From: Amphibiibacter pelophylacis
Lineage (GTDB): Bacteria; Pseudomonadota; Gammaproteobacteria; Burkholderiales; Burkholderiaceae_C
Assembly: GCF_037688875.1 (NCBI RefSeq)
Contig: NZ_JAWDIE010000001.1
Span: 1-64,000, forward strand
Length of the DNA stretch: 64,000 bases
Direction of reading: 5' to 3'
Positions 22,930 to 30,894 of this stretch are shown one piece after another. The notes under the pieces are model-generated. The model ran no database searches. It was not told where the DNA came from and saw only the letters and a list, made by a program, of their open reading frames with translations. Positions within the stretch are counted from its first letter, which is position 1, and every line of letters begins with the position of its first letter. The position numbers and the translations under genes were made by a program.

Positions 22930-22958
22930 ATTTTGCCCTTTTTTGCCACGCGCCCCAA
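22930..22958 (-). promoter_or_regulatory. Weak sigma-70 promoter candidate for the minus-strand RNA
   Basis: On the minus strand TTGGGG (22958-22953) is separated by exactly 17 bases from CAAAAT (22935-22930). The match to consensus is only moderate (3/6 and 4/6), so the call rests mainly on spacing and on the structured, terminated sequence downstream. Confidence 0.3.
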
Positions 22959-23073
22959 GCCCGCGCGGCAAAAACCGACCCCCGAATGCGGGTCTTGCCA
23001 GCGCGCGCCCTTAAAATCTGCAGCACTTCTGTGCCGGCCCCGCGCCGGTTTCCGTGATTCGGCAAAGAGACGC

Positions 23074-24108
23074 GTGCGCATCAAAAAATGGCTCCCGGTT
23101 GCGGGGGCAATCCTTCTTGTGGGCTGGGCCTTCTGGCGTCTGGCCGGTCCTGCGCCCCAGGCGGTTGCGGCTGCGCCCACGCTGGCGCAGAGCGGCCCGG
23201 CCTACCCGTCGCCCGGGACAGCGCCTGCGCCAGACCCCGTTGTGCCTGTGCCACCGTCAGCGCCTGTCGCCCAGGACGATCCGGACAGCCCCAGCATCGC
23301 GCGCGCCCGTGACGCCTGGTGCGAAGAAATCGTGCCACGCCTGCCCGGCACGCCGCAGCAGCGCTGCCAGGAGGGCCGCTACGTGCCCGGGAAGGGGCGC
23401 TCCGTGCAGGGCCGCTCGCTGTGGTACACCGACATTCCGGCCACATCGGGCACCCGGCCACTGCGCGTGCTGGTGCTGGGCGCCATTCATGGCGATGAAA
23501 TGTCAGCGTCCACGCTGGTGTTCGACTGGGTGCGCCGCGCCCGCGAGCACCCGGCGCCGGGCATCGTCTGGCGCATGGCGCCGCTGGTCAACCCCGACGG
23601 CCTGCTGCACAGCCCGCCCACCCGCGTCAACGCGCATGGGGTGGATCTGAACCGCAACTTCCCCACCGAAGACTGGGTGGCCAAGGCCGCGCACTACTGG
23701 GAAAAGACCACACGCAAGGACCCGCGCCGCTTCCCCGGCCCGTCGGCGGCGTCCGAGCCCGAAACCTCCTGGGTGCTGGACCAGATCGGCGAATTTCGCC
23801 CCGACCTGGTCGTTTCGGTGCACGCGCCCTACGGTCTGCTGGATTTCGACGGCCCGCAAAAGCCGCCCAGCAAACTGGGCAGCCTCTTTCTGGACCAGCT
23901 GGGTGTCTACCCCGGCTCGCTGGGCAATTACGGCGGCCTGGTGCGCGGCGTGCCGGTGGTGACCATCGAGCTCAAGCACGAAAGCCGCATCGCCGAGGCC
24001 GAAAGCGGCGCCATGTGGGGCGATCTGCTGCGCTGGATCGATACCCGGCTCAAGCGTGAACCGGCAGCGGCCCCTGCGGCAGCGACTCAGGCGGCGGCGG
24101 TAAACTGA
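23074..24108 (+). CDS. M14-family zinc carboxypeptidase (MpaA-like), membrane-anchored or secreted
   Basis: About 344 residues starting at GTG 23074 (VRIKKWLPVAGAILLVGWAFW), a signal-anchor or signal peptide. A Pro/Ala-rich linker (about 25-70) leads to a metallocarboxypeptidase domain. The zinc ligands are GAIHGDE (H and E) and VSVHAPYG (H). The substrate arginine is in VDLNRNFP and the catalytic glutamate in TIELKHES. It resembles murein-peptide amidases that cleave the gamma-D-Glu-diaminopimelate bond; placement outside the cytoplasm would fit action on periplasmic muropeptides. The start is chosen because the signal begins there and no other in-frame start nearby has a ribosome-binding site. 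Confidence 0.83.
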   Translation: MRIKKWLPVAGAILLVGWAFWRLAGPAPQAVAAAPTLAQSGPAYPSPGTAPAPDPVVPVPPSAPVAQDDPDSPSIARARDAWCEEIVPRLPGTPQQRCQEGRYVPGKGRSVQGRSLWYTDIPATSGTRPLRVLVLGAIHGDEMSASTLVFDWVRRAREHPAPGIVWRMAPLVNPDGLLHSPPTRVNAHGVDLNRNFPTEDWVAKAAHYWEKTTRKDPRRFPGPSAASEPETSWVLDQIGEFRPDLVVSVHAPYGLLDFDGPQKPPSKLGSLFLDQLGVYPGSLGNYGGLVRGVPVVTIELKHESRIAEAESGAMWGDLLRWIDTRLKREPAAAPAAATQAAAVN

Positions 24109-24142
24109 CCGGCTGTCTTTTCTTTTTGCGGATCAAGCGGCC

Positions 24143-26164
24143 ATGTACTCCATTCCTGCCCTGGAACTTCCTCCCCTGCTGTCGGCGGCGGGCACCGTGG
24201 TGCTGCCGGGCTCCAAAAGCATCTCCAACCGCATCCTGCTGCTGGCGGGGCTGTCGCAAGGCGAGACTGCGATCCGTGGCCTGCTCGATTCCGACGACAC
24301 CCGTGTCATGCTGGCCGCACTGCAGCAGCTGGGCTGCGCCGTGGTGCAGGACGGCGACGTCTGCCGCGTCACGGGCCTGGGCGGCCCTGATGCCCGCGTG
24401 ACACTGGCGGTGCCGCAGGCGCAGCTTTTTCTGGGCAATGCGGGCACGGCCATGCGGCCCTTGACTGCCGCGCTGGCGGTGCTGGCGGCGCAGCAGGGCG
24501 GCTGCTTCGAGCTGTCCGGCATTGCGCGCATGCACGAACGCCCGATTGGCGACCTGGTGGATGCCTTGCGCGAGCTGGGCTGCACCGTCACCTGCCTGGG
24601 GCAGGAGGGCTATCCGCCGCTGCGCGTGGCTGCTGCGGCCGGGCCTTTCCCGGCGCGGCGCCAGATTCGCGTGCGCGGCGATGTCTCCAGCCAGTTCCTG
24701 ACCGCGCTGCTGCTGGCGCTGCCGCTGCTGACTGCCCAGGGCGACATGGTGATCGAGGTCGAGGGCGAGCTCATTTCCAAGCCTTACATCGACATCACCC
24801 TGGGGCTGCTCGCGCGCTTTGGCATCAGCGTGCAGCGCGAGGGCTGGTCGCGCTTCACGCTGCCGCAGGGCAGCCGCTACCAAAGCCCGGGCGAGATCTG
24901 GGTGGAAGGCGATGCGTCGTCGGCGTCCTATTTTGTGGCGCTGGGCGCCATCGCGGCCGTGGACGCGCCACTGCGCATCGAAGGCGTGGGCCTGGACGCC
25001 ATTCAGGGCGACGTGCGCTTCATCGACGCCGCCCGCGCCATGGGCGCCGACGTGCAAGGCGAGGCCAACGCCCTGGTCGTGCGCCGGGGCGCCTGGCCGC
25101 TCAAGGCCGTGGACATGGACTGCAACCACATCCCCGACGCCGCCATGACGCTGGCGGTGATGGCGCTGTTCACCGATCCGGACGGCCCGGCGACGCGGCT
25201 GACGGGCATCGCCAGCTGGCGCGTCAAGGAAACCGACCGCATCGCGGCCATGGCCACCGAGCTGCGCAAGGTGGGCGCCCGCGTCACCGAAGGGCCGGAT
25301 TTCATCGAGGTGTCCGCGCCGCTGCACGCGCCCGAATCCGGGCCGCTGCCGCGCATTCACACCTACGACGATCACCGCATGGCCATGTGCCTGTCGCTGG
25401 CCGCGCTGCAGGGTGACTCGCGCGGCGTGGTCATTGAGGATCCGCGCTGCGTGGGCAAGACCTTCCCGGATTATTTCGAGACCCTGTTCGCCTGCACGCG
25501 CCCAAGAGGCGCCGTGCCGGTGCTGGCGGTCGATGGCCCGGTGGCCTCGGGAAAGGGCACGCTGGCGGCGCAGCTAGCCCAAGGGCTGGGCTACCGCCTG
25601 CTCGATTCCGGCGCGCTCTACCGCATGACGGCCTGGGCGGCCCTGCAGCGCGGCGTCGCGCTGGACGACGAGGCCGCGCTGGTGGCGATGCTGGCCGGGC
25701 TGGATGTCGCGTTCGAGCCACAGGGTGTGCGCGTGAACGGCGTTTCGGTGGGCGATGAGCTGCGCAGCGAGGCGGTCGGCAACGCCGCCTCTAAAGTAGC
25801 CGTGCTGCCCGGCGTGCGCCATGCCCTCGACGGCCTGCAGCACAGCCTGCGCGCGCTACCGGGCCTGGTCGCCGATGGCCGCGACATGGGCACGGTGGTT
25901 TTCCCGGACGCGCGCCTGAAGATTTTTCTGACCGCCAGCGCCGAATCTCGCGCCGGGCGCCGTCATGCGCAATTGCTGCAGCGGGGAATCTCGTCTAGAA
26001 TCAACGACCTTTTGGCAGACCTGCGCGAGCGTGATGCACGCGACACGCAGCGCGCCACTCACCCGCTGGTGCCCGCACAGGACGCCGTGCTGCTGGACAA
26101 CTCGGATCTGACCATCGCCCAGACCGTTGACCAGGTGCTGCAGGTGTGGTGGTCCCGGGCCTGA
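24143..26164 (+). CDS. aroA-cmk: Bifunctional EPSP synthase / cytidylate kinase (AroA-Cmk fusion)
   Basis: A 673-residue fusion. Residues about 1-445 are 5-enolpyruvylshikimate-3-phosphate synthase of the shikimate pathway (PGSKSISNRILLLAGLS at the start, LGNAGTAMRPLTAAL, RVKETDRI, DDHRMAMCLSL). From about residue 455 comes cytidylate kinase, which phosphorylates CMP/dCMP: P-loop DGPVASGKGT (464-473), LDSGALYRMTAWAAL, and DGRDMGTVVFPDARLKIFLTAS. The junction is short (CTRPRGAVP) with no stop or frameshift. The fusion is known in Comamonadaceae and relatives, so it is a taxonomic marker, not an error. rpsA follows after a terminator-like hairpin. Confidence 0.96.
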   Translation: MYSIPALELPPLLSAAGTVVLPGSKSISNRILLLAGLSQGETAIRGLLDSDDTRVMLAALQQLGCAVVQDGDVCRVTGLGGPDARVTLAVPQAQLFLGNAGTAMRPLTAALAVLAAQQGGCFELSGIARMHERPIGDLVDALRELGCTVTCLGQEGYPPLRVAAAAGPFPARRQIRVRGDVSSQFLTALLLALPLLTAQGDMVIEVEGELISKPYIDITLGLLARFGISVQREGWSRFTLPQGSRYQSPGEIWVEGDASSASYFVALGAIAAVDAPLRIEGVGLDAIQGDVRFIDAARAMGADVQGEANALVVRRGAWPLKAVDMDCNHIPDAAMTLAVMALFTDPDGPATRLTGIASWRVKETDRIAAMATELRKVGARVTEGPDFIEVSAPLHAPESGPLPRIHTYDDHRMAMCLSLAALQGDSRGVVIEDPRCVGKTFPDYFETLFACTRPRGAVPVLAVDGPVASGKGTLAAQLAQGLGYRLLDSGALYRMTAWAALQRGVALDDEAALVAMLAGLDVAFEPQGVRVNGVSVGDELRSEAVGNAASKVAVLPGVRHALDGLQHSLRALPGLVADGRDMGTVVFPDARLKIFLTASAESRAGRRHAQLLQRGISSRINDLLADLRERDARDTQRATHPLVPAQDAVLLDNSDLTIAQTVDQVLQVWWSRA

Positions 26165-26228
26165 TCTTCAGTGATCGTCAGGCATCGCCTGTCAAAAGCG
26201 CAGTTTCCCGATTTTCTGCAGTGAACCG

Positions 26229-26252
26229 GGGCGGTGGGCACCGCCCTTTTTT
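26229..26252 (+). terminator. Terminator/attenuator between aroA-cmk and rpsA
   Basis: GGGCGGT (26229-26235) pairs with ACCGCCC (26240-26246) around a GGGC loop, followed by six T. It is a compact intrinsic terminator about 60 bases before the rpsA start, suggesting that rpsA has its own promoter or receives only partial read-through. Confidence 0.8.
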
Positions 26253-26313
26253 CTGTTCAACCCGCAACGTGCGCGACAGCGCCCTGCCCACGTCTGCATA
26301 TCCAAGTATCAAC

Positions 26314-28023
26314 ATGTCTGAATCCATGGCATCTTTTGGCGGCGAATCGTTTGCCGCCCTCTTTGAGGAATCCCTGCAACGCAGCGAAATGCGCGCAGGC
26401 GAGGTCATCACCGCCGAGGTGGTCCGCATCGAGCACAGCTACGTGGTGGTCAACGCCGGCCTCAAGAGCGAAGCCTACGTGCCCATCGACGAATTCAAGA
26501 ACGACCAGGGCGAGATCGAAGTCCACATCGGCGACTTCGTGGCCGTGGCCATCGACGCCGTGGAAAACGGTTACGGCGACACCATCCTGTCGCGCGACAA
26601 GGCCAAGCGCCTGGCCTCGTGGCTGGCGCTGGAAACCGCTCTGGAATCGGGCGACTTCGTCACCGGCACCGTGTCGGGCAAGGTCAAGGGCGGCCTGACG
26701 GTGCTGGTCAATGGCATCCGCGCCTTCCTGCCGGGTTCGCTGCTGGACACGCGCCCTGTCAAGGACATGACGCCTTTCGAAGGCAAGACGCTGGAATTCA
26801 AGGTCATCAAGCTGGACCGCAAGCGCAACAACGTGGTGCTGAGCCGCCGCGCCGTGGTCGAAGCCTCCATGGGCGAAGAGCGCGCCAAGCTGCTGGAAAC
26901 CCTGCACGAAGGCGCCATCGTCGATGGCGTGGTCAAGAACATCACCGAATACGGGGCCTTCGTGGACCTGGGCGGCATCGATGGCCTGCTGCACATCACC
27001 GACATGGCCTGGCGCCGTGTGCGTCACCCGAGCGAAGTCGTTCAGGTCGGCCAGGAACTGCAGGCCAAAGTGCTCAAGTTTGACGCCGAGAAAAACCGCG
27101 TTTCGCTGGGCATCAAGCAGCTGGGTGAAGACCCGTGGCTGGGCGTGTCGCGCCGTTACCCCAACAGCACCCGCCTGTTCGGCAAGGTCAGCAACCTGAC
27201 CGACTACGGTGCATTCGTAGAAATCGAGCCCGGCATCGAAGGTCTGGTGCACGTCTCCGAAATGGACTGGACCAACAAGAACGTGGCTCCGTCCAAGATG
27301 GTGTCCATGGGCGACGAGGTCGAAGTCATGGTCCTGGAGATCGACGAAGACAAGCGCCGCATCTCGCTGGGCATGAAGCAGTGCAAGGCCAACCCGTGGG
27401 AAGAATTCTCGACCACGGTCAAGCGCGGCGACAAGGTCAGCGGCCCGATCAAGTCCATCACCGATTTCGGCGTGTTCGTGGGCCTGGCCCAGGGCATCGA
27501 TGGCCTGGTGCATCTGTCCGACCTGTCCTGGAACGAGCCGGGCGAAACCGCCGTGCGCAACTACAAGAAGGGCCAGGAAGTCGAAGCCCTGGTGCTGGCT
27601 GTGGACGTCGAGCGCGAGCGCATTTCCCTGGGCATCAAGCAGCTGGACGCCGATCCCTTCACCAGCTACACCTCGGTCAATGACCGCGGCATGGTGGTGA
27701 GCGGCAAGGTCATCAGCGTTGATGCGCGCGGTGCCGAAGTCGAACTGGCCACCGAAGTGCTGGGCTATGTGCGTGTGAGCGAAATCAGCCGCGACCGCGT
27801 CGAAGACGCCAGCCACGTGCTGAAGGTGGGCGACGAGATCACCGCCGTCATCACCGCGATCGACCGCAAGACGCGCAACATCCAGCTGTCGATCAAGGCC
27901 AAGGACCAGGTCGACCAGCAGGAAGCCATGCAGCGCCTGTCGCAGTCGAGCGAGCGTGAAAACGCGGGCACGACCAGCCTGGGTGCGCTGCTGCGCGCCA
28001 AGATGGGTGGCAGCGACGAGTGA
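26314..28023 (+). CDS. rpsA: 30S ribosomal protein S1
   Basis: A 569-residue S1, which brings mRNA to the 30S subunit. Six S1/OB repeats are visible, for example the GAIVDGVVKNITEYGAFVDL and GKVSNLTDYGAFVEIEPGIE repeats, each followed by an RRISLGMKQ-like end. The first two repeats are the ribosome-binding, less conserved ones, as in E. coli (557 residues). The ATG at 26314 (MSESMASFGGESFAALFEES) begins the conserved protein; a longer reading overlaps the terminator. It is followed by a terminator and ihfB, the usual rpsA-ihfB order. Confidence 0.97.
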   Translation: MSESMASFGGESFAALFEESLQRSEMRAGEVITAEVVRIEHSYVVVNAGLKSEAYVPIDEFKNDQGEIEVHIGDFVAVAIDAVENGYGDTILSRDKAKRLASWLALETALESGDFVTGTVSGKVKGGLTVLVNGIRAFLPGSLLDTRPVKDMTPFEGKTLEFKVIKLDRKRNNVVLSRRAVVEASMGEERAKLLETLHEGAIVDGVVKNITEYGAFVDLGGIDGLLHITDMAWRRVRHPSEVVQVGQELQAKVLKFDAEKNRVSLGIKQLGEDPWLGVSRRYPNSTRLFGKVSNLTDYGAFVEIEPGIEGLVHVSEMDWTNKNVAPSKMVSMGDEVEVMVLEIDEDKRRISLGMKQCKANPWEEFSTTVKRGDKVSGPIKSITDFGVFVGLAQGIDGLVHLSDLSWNEPGETAVRNYKKGQEVEALVLAVDVERERISLGIKQLDADPFTSYTSVNDRGMVVSGKVISVDARGAEVELATEVLGYVRVSEISRDRVEDASHVLKVGDEITAVITAIDRKTRNIQLSIKAKDQVDQQEAMQRLSQSSERENAGTTSLGALLRAKMGGSDE

Positions 28024-28073
28024 TCGCTCCAGCGAAGGGGCGGCTTCGGCGGCCCCTTTGCGCTGCTCTCCCA

Positions 28074-28111
28074 GCCACCGGGTCCGGCTCTGCCAGACCG
28101 GTGGCTTTTTT
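28074..28111 (+). terminator. Rho-independent terminator after rpsA
   Basis: GCCACCGG (28074-28081) pairs with CCGGTGGC (28098-28105) and is followed by six T. A second GC-rich stem (AAGGGGC / GCCCCTT, 28035-28058) lies between the rpsA stop codon and this terminator. Confidence 0.9.
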
Positions 28112-28155
28112 GATCGCCGCCCGAAGCGCGCGCCTGTGACACCAAGGATCCCGCC

Positions 28156-28449
28156 ATGACCCGTTCCGATCTGGTGAGCGCCCTGCTCAAGCGCTTTCCG
28201 CAACTCACCCTCAAAGACACCGAGCTGGTGGTCAAGACGCTGCTGGAGGCCATGTCCGGCGCTCTGGCCAAAGGCCATCGCATCGAGATTCGCGGCTTCG
28301 GCAGTTTCGCCGTCAGCCGCCGCCCGCCGCGCGTGGGGCGCAACCCGCGCAATGGCGACGAGGTGCTCATCCCCGAAAAGCGCGTGCCGCACTTCAAGCC
28401 CGGCAAAGCCCTGCGCGAGGCCGTGGACCAGGGCTCTCCCGCCGCCTGA
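28156..28449 (+). CDS. ihfB: Integration host factor beta subunit
   Basis: A 97-residue HU/IHF-fold DNA-bending protein starting MTRSDLVSALLKRFPQLTLKD. The DNA-binding arm is GFGSFAVSRRPPRVGRNPRNG, with the intercalating proline in the RNPRNG turn, and it ends KRVPHFKPGKALREAVD. It pairs with IhfA to bend DNA at specific sites; sigma-54 promoters, such as the one upstream of the middle pilin, often rely on it. It lies immediately downstream of the rpsA terminator. Confidence 0.95.
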   Translation: MTRSDLVSALLKRFPQLTLKDTELVVKTLLEAMSGALAKGHRIEIRGFGSFAVSRRPPRVGRNPRNGDEVLIPEKRVPHFKPGKALREAVDQGSPAA

Positions 28450-28458
28450 CTGGCCTCT

Positions 28459-29013
28459 TTATCTGTCCGGCGCGCGGCCGTCTGCCGCAGCGGGCTGGGC
28501 CGACGTGCTGTCGCCCGCCCCCAGCGCTTTCTGCCAGATGACCAGATCCAGCCAGCGCCCGAACTTCCACCCGGCCGACGCCACAAGCCCTGCGCGCACG
28601 AAACCGGCGCGCTCGTGCAGACGGATCGAGCCCAGGTTGGCGCTGTCCCCGATCATGGCGACCATCTGGCGCGATCCGGCCTGAGTGCAGCGCGCCATCA
28701 GCTCGGCCAGAAGCGCCGAACCCACGCCTTGGCCCTGGGCCTGTGGCGCGATGTAAACCGAATCTTCCACGCAGTAGCGAAAGGCCTGGCGCGGGCGAAG
28801 CCAGCCCGCATAGGCGTATCCCAGAATCTGGTGGGCCTCGTCCCGCGCCACCAGCCAGGGCAGTCCCAGTGCAGCCACGCCGTCAAAGCGCTGGCGCATC
28901 TCAGGCACGGTGGGCGCGACGGTTTCGAAAGTGCCGGTGCCGTGATCGACCGCGTGGGCGTAAATCGCCTGGACGGCGGGCAGGTCGGCAGGGGTGCAGG
29001 GTCGGATCAGCAT
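28459..29013 (-). CDS. GNAT-family N-acetyltransferase (phosphinothricin-acetyltransferase-like)
   Basis: A 184-residue GNAT protein: LIRPCTPADLPAVQAIYAHAVDHGTGTFE at the start, acetyl-CoA-binding VYIAPQAQGQGVGSALLAEL in the middle, and SIRLHERAGFVRAGL near the end. This is the arrangement of the Pat/YncA subgroup, which acetylates amino acids or phosphinothricin-like compounds; the true substrate is not known. ATG at 29013 is preferred to a TTG four codons earlier. The last 25 residues are Ala/Gly-rich. It is convergent with ihfB (9-base gap). Confidence 0.88.
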   Translation of the reverse strand: MLIRPCTPADLPAVQAIYAHAVDHGTGTFETVAPTVPEMRQRFDGVAALGLPWLVARDEAHQILGYAYAGWLRPRQAFRYCVEDSVYIAPQAQGQGVGSALLAELMARCTQAGSRQMVAMIGDSANLGSIRLHERAGFVRAGLVASAGWKFGRWLDLVIWQKALGAGDSTSAQPAAADGRAPDR

Positions 29014-29075
29014 GAATGTCGCCAATTTCTGACAGATGAGGGCGGGTACGGTGCCCGCAGCAGCGGTGGGCCGCT

Positions 29076-29081
29076 TATAAT
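29076..29081 (+). promoter_or_regulatory. Sigma-70 -10 element upstream of rpsP
   Basis: A perfect TATAAT sits 112 bases before the rpsP start. No good -35 hexamer is seen at the expected 16-18 base distance. The roughly 105-base leader that would result is typical for an autoregulated ribosomal-protein operon. It is the only plausible promoter between the divergent GNAT gene and rpsP. Confidence 0.55.
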
Positions 29082-29192
29082 AGCCGGTTCATTCAAAGTT
29101 CCGGCTGATGTTCAGGCTGGAACGCTACAGATCAGACTCCGGCCGTACCGCGCTTTCTCAAGCGGTCCGGCCCAACATTCAGGAAGATGGGC

Positions 29193-29447
29193 ATGGTTGT
29201 CATTCGTTTGTCGCGCGGCGGTTCCAAAAAGCGTCCTTTCCACAATATTGTCGTGGCCAACTCGCAAAACCGCCGTGACGGCCGTTTCATCGAGCGCCTG
29301 GGCTTTTACAACCCCGTGGCCTCGGGCCAGGCGGAAACCCTGCGCATTGCGCTGGACCGCGTCAACTACTGGGTGAGCGTGGGCGCGCAGCTGTCCCCCG
29401 CCTGCGCCCGTCTGGTTGGCGAAGCCAAGAAGACGGCCACCGCCTGA
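29193..29447 (+). CDS. rpsP: 30S ribosomal protein S16
   Basis: An 84-residue S16 starting MVVIRLSRGGSKKRPFHNIVVANSQNRRDGRFIERLGFYNP, the family signature. The ATG at 29193 is chosen over one two codons upstream because the conserved protein begins MVVIRL. It heads the rpsP-rimM-trmD operon. Its TGA overlaps the rimM ATG by one base. Confidence 0.96.
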   Translation: MVVIRLSRGGSKKRPFHNIVVANSQNRRDGRFIERLGFYNPVASGQAETLRIALDRVNYWVSVGAQLSPACARLVGEAKKTATA

Positions 29448-30064
29448 TGGCCGTGGCGGGTTTGCCGTCCGGGCTGCTGCCCCTTGATGCGCAGACCCCG
29501 TGGCCGGACGATGCGGTTGAGGTCGCCTGCATCACAGGCGCCTGGGGCGTCAAAGGCGGCATCCGGATCAAACCGTGGTCATCTGACCCGCAGGCTTTGC
29601 TGGGGGCCAGACGATGGTACTTGCAGGCGCCTGAAGCTGTGCTGCGCCAGCCGCAGGCTGCGGGCGGCGCCGCAAAAATCGCCATCTCCTACCCCTGCCG
29701 CGTGCAGGTCGCCCAGGTCAAGCCCCAGGGCGAAGGCATGGTTGCGACACTGCGCGAAGTGGCCGACCGCGCCATTGCCGAAGCCCTGCGTGGGGCGCGG
29801 ATTTTTGTCTCACGCGCGCAATTCCCCAGCGGCGATCCCGACGAGTATTACTGGGTCGACCTGATCGGTCTGGAGGTTCTCAACCAGGATGGTCAGCGCC
29901 TGGGCACCGTGCACGATCTCATGAGCACCGGCCCGTCCAGCGTGCTTGAGGTGCATGGTGACGCCCGCCAGCACCTGATTCCTTTTGTCGCGCAGTATGT
30001 GCTGGCCGTCGATGTGGCGGGCGGGCAGATTCGTGTGGACTGGCCCGAGGATTTCAGCGATTGA
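29447..30064 (+). CDS. rimM: 16S rRNA processing/ribosome maturation factor RimM
   Basis: A 205-residue RimM, which binds S19 and assists maturation of the 30S head. It has the N-terminal VACITGAWGVKGGIRIKPWSS beta barrel (about 24-120) and a PRC-barrel C-terminal domain (YYWVDLIGLEVLNQDGQRLGTVHDL, then HLIPFV and VDWPEDF). The ATG overlaps the rpsP stop codon, and the gene ends 23 bases before the trmD ATG, consistent with one operon. Confidence 0.95.
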   Translation: MAVAGLPSGLLPLDAQTPWPDDAVEVACITGAWGVKGGIRIKPWSSDPQALLGARRWYLQAPEAVLRQPQAAGGAAKIAISYPCRVQVAQVKPQGEGMVATLREVADRAIAEALRGARIFVSRAQFPSGDPDEYYWVDLIGLEVLNQDGQRLGTVHDLMSTGPSSVLEVHGDARQHLIPFVAQYVLAVDVAGGQIRVDWPEDFSD

Positions 30065-30087
30065 ACCCGCCGGATCCGGTCTCTTCG

Positions 30088-30894
30088 ATGAATCAGCAGG
30101 ACTCAGACGGCGCGCGCGTGCAGCGCGTTGATCTTATTACCCTGTTTCCCGAACTTTTTCCGTCCCTGATGGCTGTGGGTGTGACGCGCCGCGCCTATGC
30201 CCTGCATGGGGCCAGCCCGGATGCTGCTGCGGCACTCAGTGCAGCAGCGGCCTGGCCGGCGGGCGGCGCGGATGCGGCGCTGCAGGTTCATCTGTGGGCG
30301 CTGCGCGATTTTGCGCAAGGCACTTACCGCCGTGTGGACGACCGCCCCTTTGGTGGTGGCCCCGGCATGGTGATGATGGCCGAGCCGCTGGAGCGCGCCC
30401 TGGCCGCGCTGCCGCCAGACGGCGCGCAGAGCCCGCGCTGCGTCATCCACTTCAGCCCCAGTGGCCAGCCGCTCACGCAGCTGCTGGTGCAGCGCCTGGA
30501 GCGCATCCCCCGCCTCGTCGTGCTGTGCGGCCGCTACGAAGGCATAGACCAGCGCGTGCTGGATCGGCATGTCGATCTGGAAATCAGCTTGGGGGATTTC
30601 GTGCTGTCGGGCGGCGAACTGCCCGCGCTGGCGCTGCTGGACGCCATGGCGCGCCTCAAGCCCGGCGTGCTGAACACGGCGCAATCCCACGAGCAGGACA
30701 GCTTCTCCGACGGCCTGCTGGAAGGCCCGTGCTACACCCGCCCCGAGCGCCTGCCGCCCGAGCTGGGTGGCCTGGCTGTGCCCGACGTGCTGCTGAGCGG
30801 CGACCACGCCAGGATCGAGCGCTGGCGCCGCGAACAGAGCCTGGCCAAAACCGCGCGGATCAGGCCAGATCTGCTGGCTGATCCCAAGCCTTAA
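30088..30894 (+). CDS. trmD: tRNA (guanine37-N1)-methyltransferase TrmD
   Basis: A 268-residue SPOUT methyltransferase that makes m1G37 in tRNAs reading CNN-type codons and prevents frameshifting. The core is intact: FPELF, RRVDDRPFGGGPGMVMM, VVLCGRYEGIDQRV (knot), SLGDFVLSGGELPAL, and DSFSDGLLEGPCYTRPE with the catalytic Asp. An Ala-rich insert of about 25 residues (39-64) interrupts the N-terminal part after RRAYALHG. The C-terminus is short. The ATG at 30088 is preferred; a TTG at 30061 touches the rimM stop. The usual next gene, rplS, is missing here. Its TAA overlaps the stop codon of the convergent pilin gene. Confidence 0.95.
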   Translation: MNQQDSDGARVQRVDLITLFPELFPSLMAVGVTRRAYALHGASPDAAAALSAAAAWPAGGADAALQVHLWALRDFAQGTYRRVDDRPFGGGPGMVMMAEPLERALAALPPDGAQSPRCVIHFSPSGQPLTQLLVQRLERIPRLVVLCGRYEGIDQRVLDRHVDLEISLGDFVLSGGELPALALLDAMARLKPGVLNTAQSHEQDSFSDGLLEGPCYTRPERLPPELGGLAVPDVLLSGDHARIERWRREQSLAKTARIRPDLLADPKP

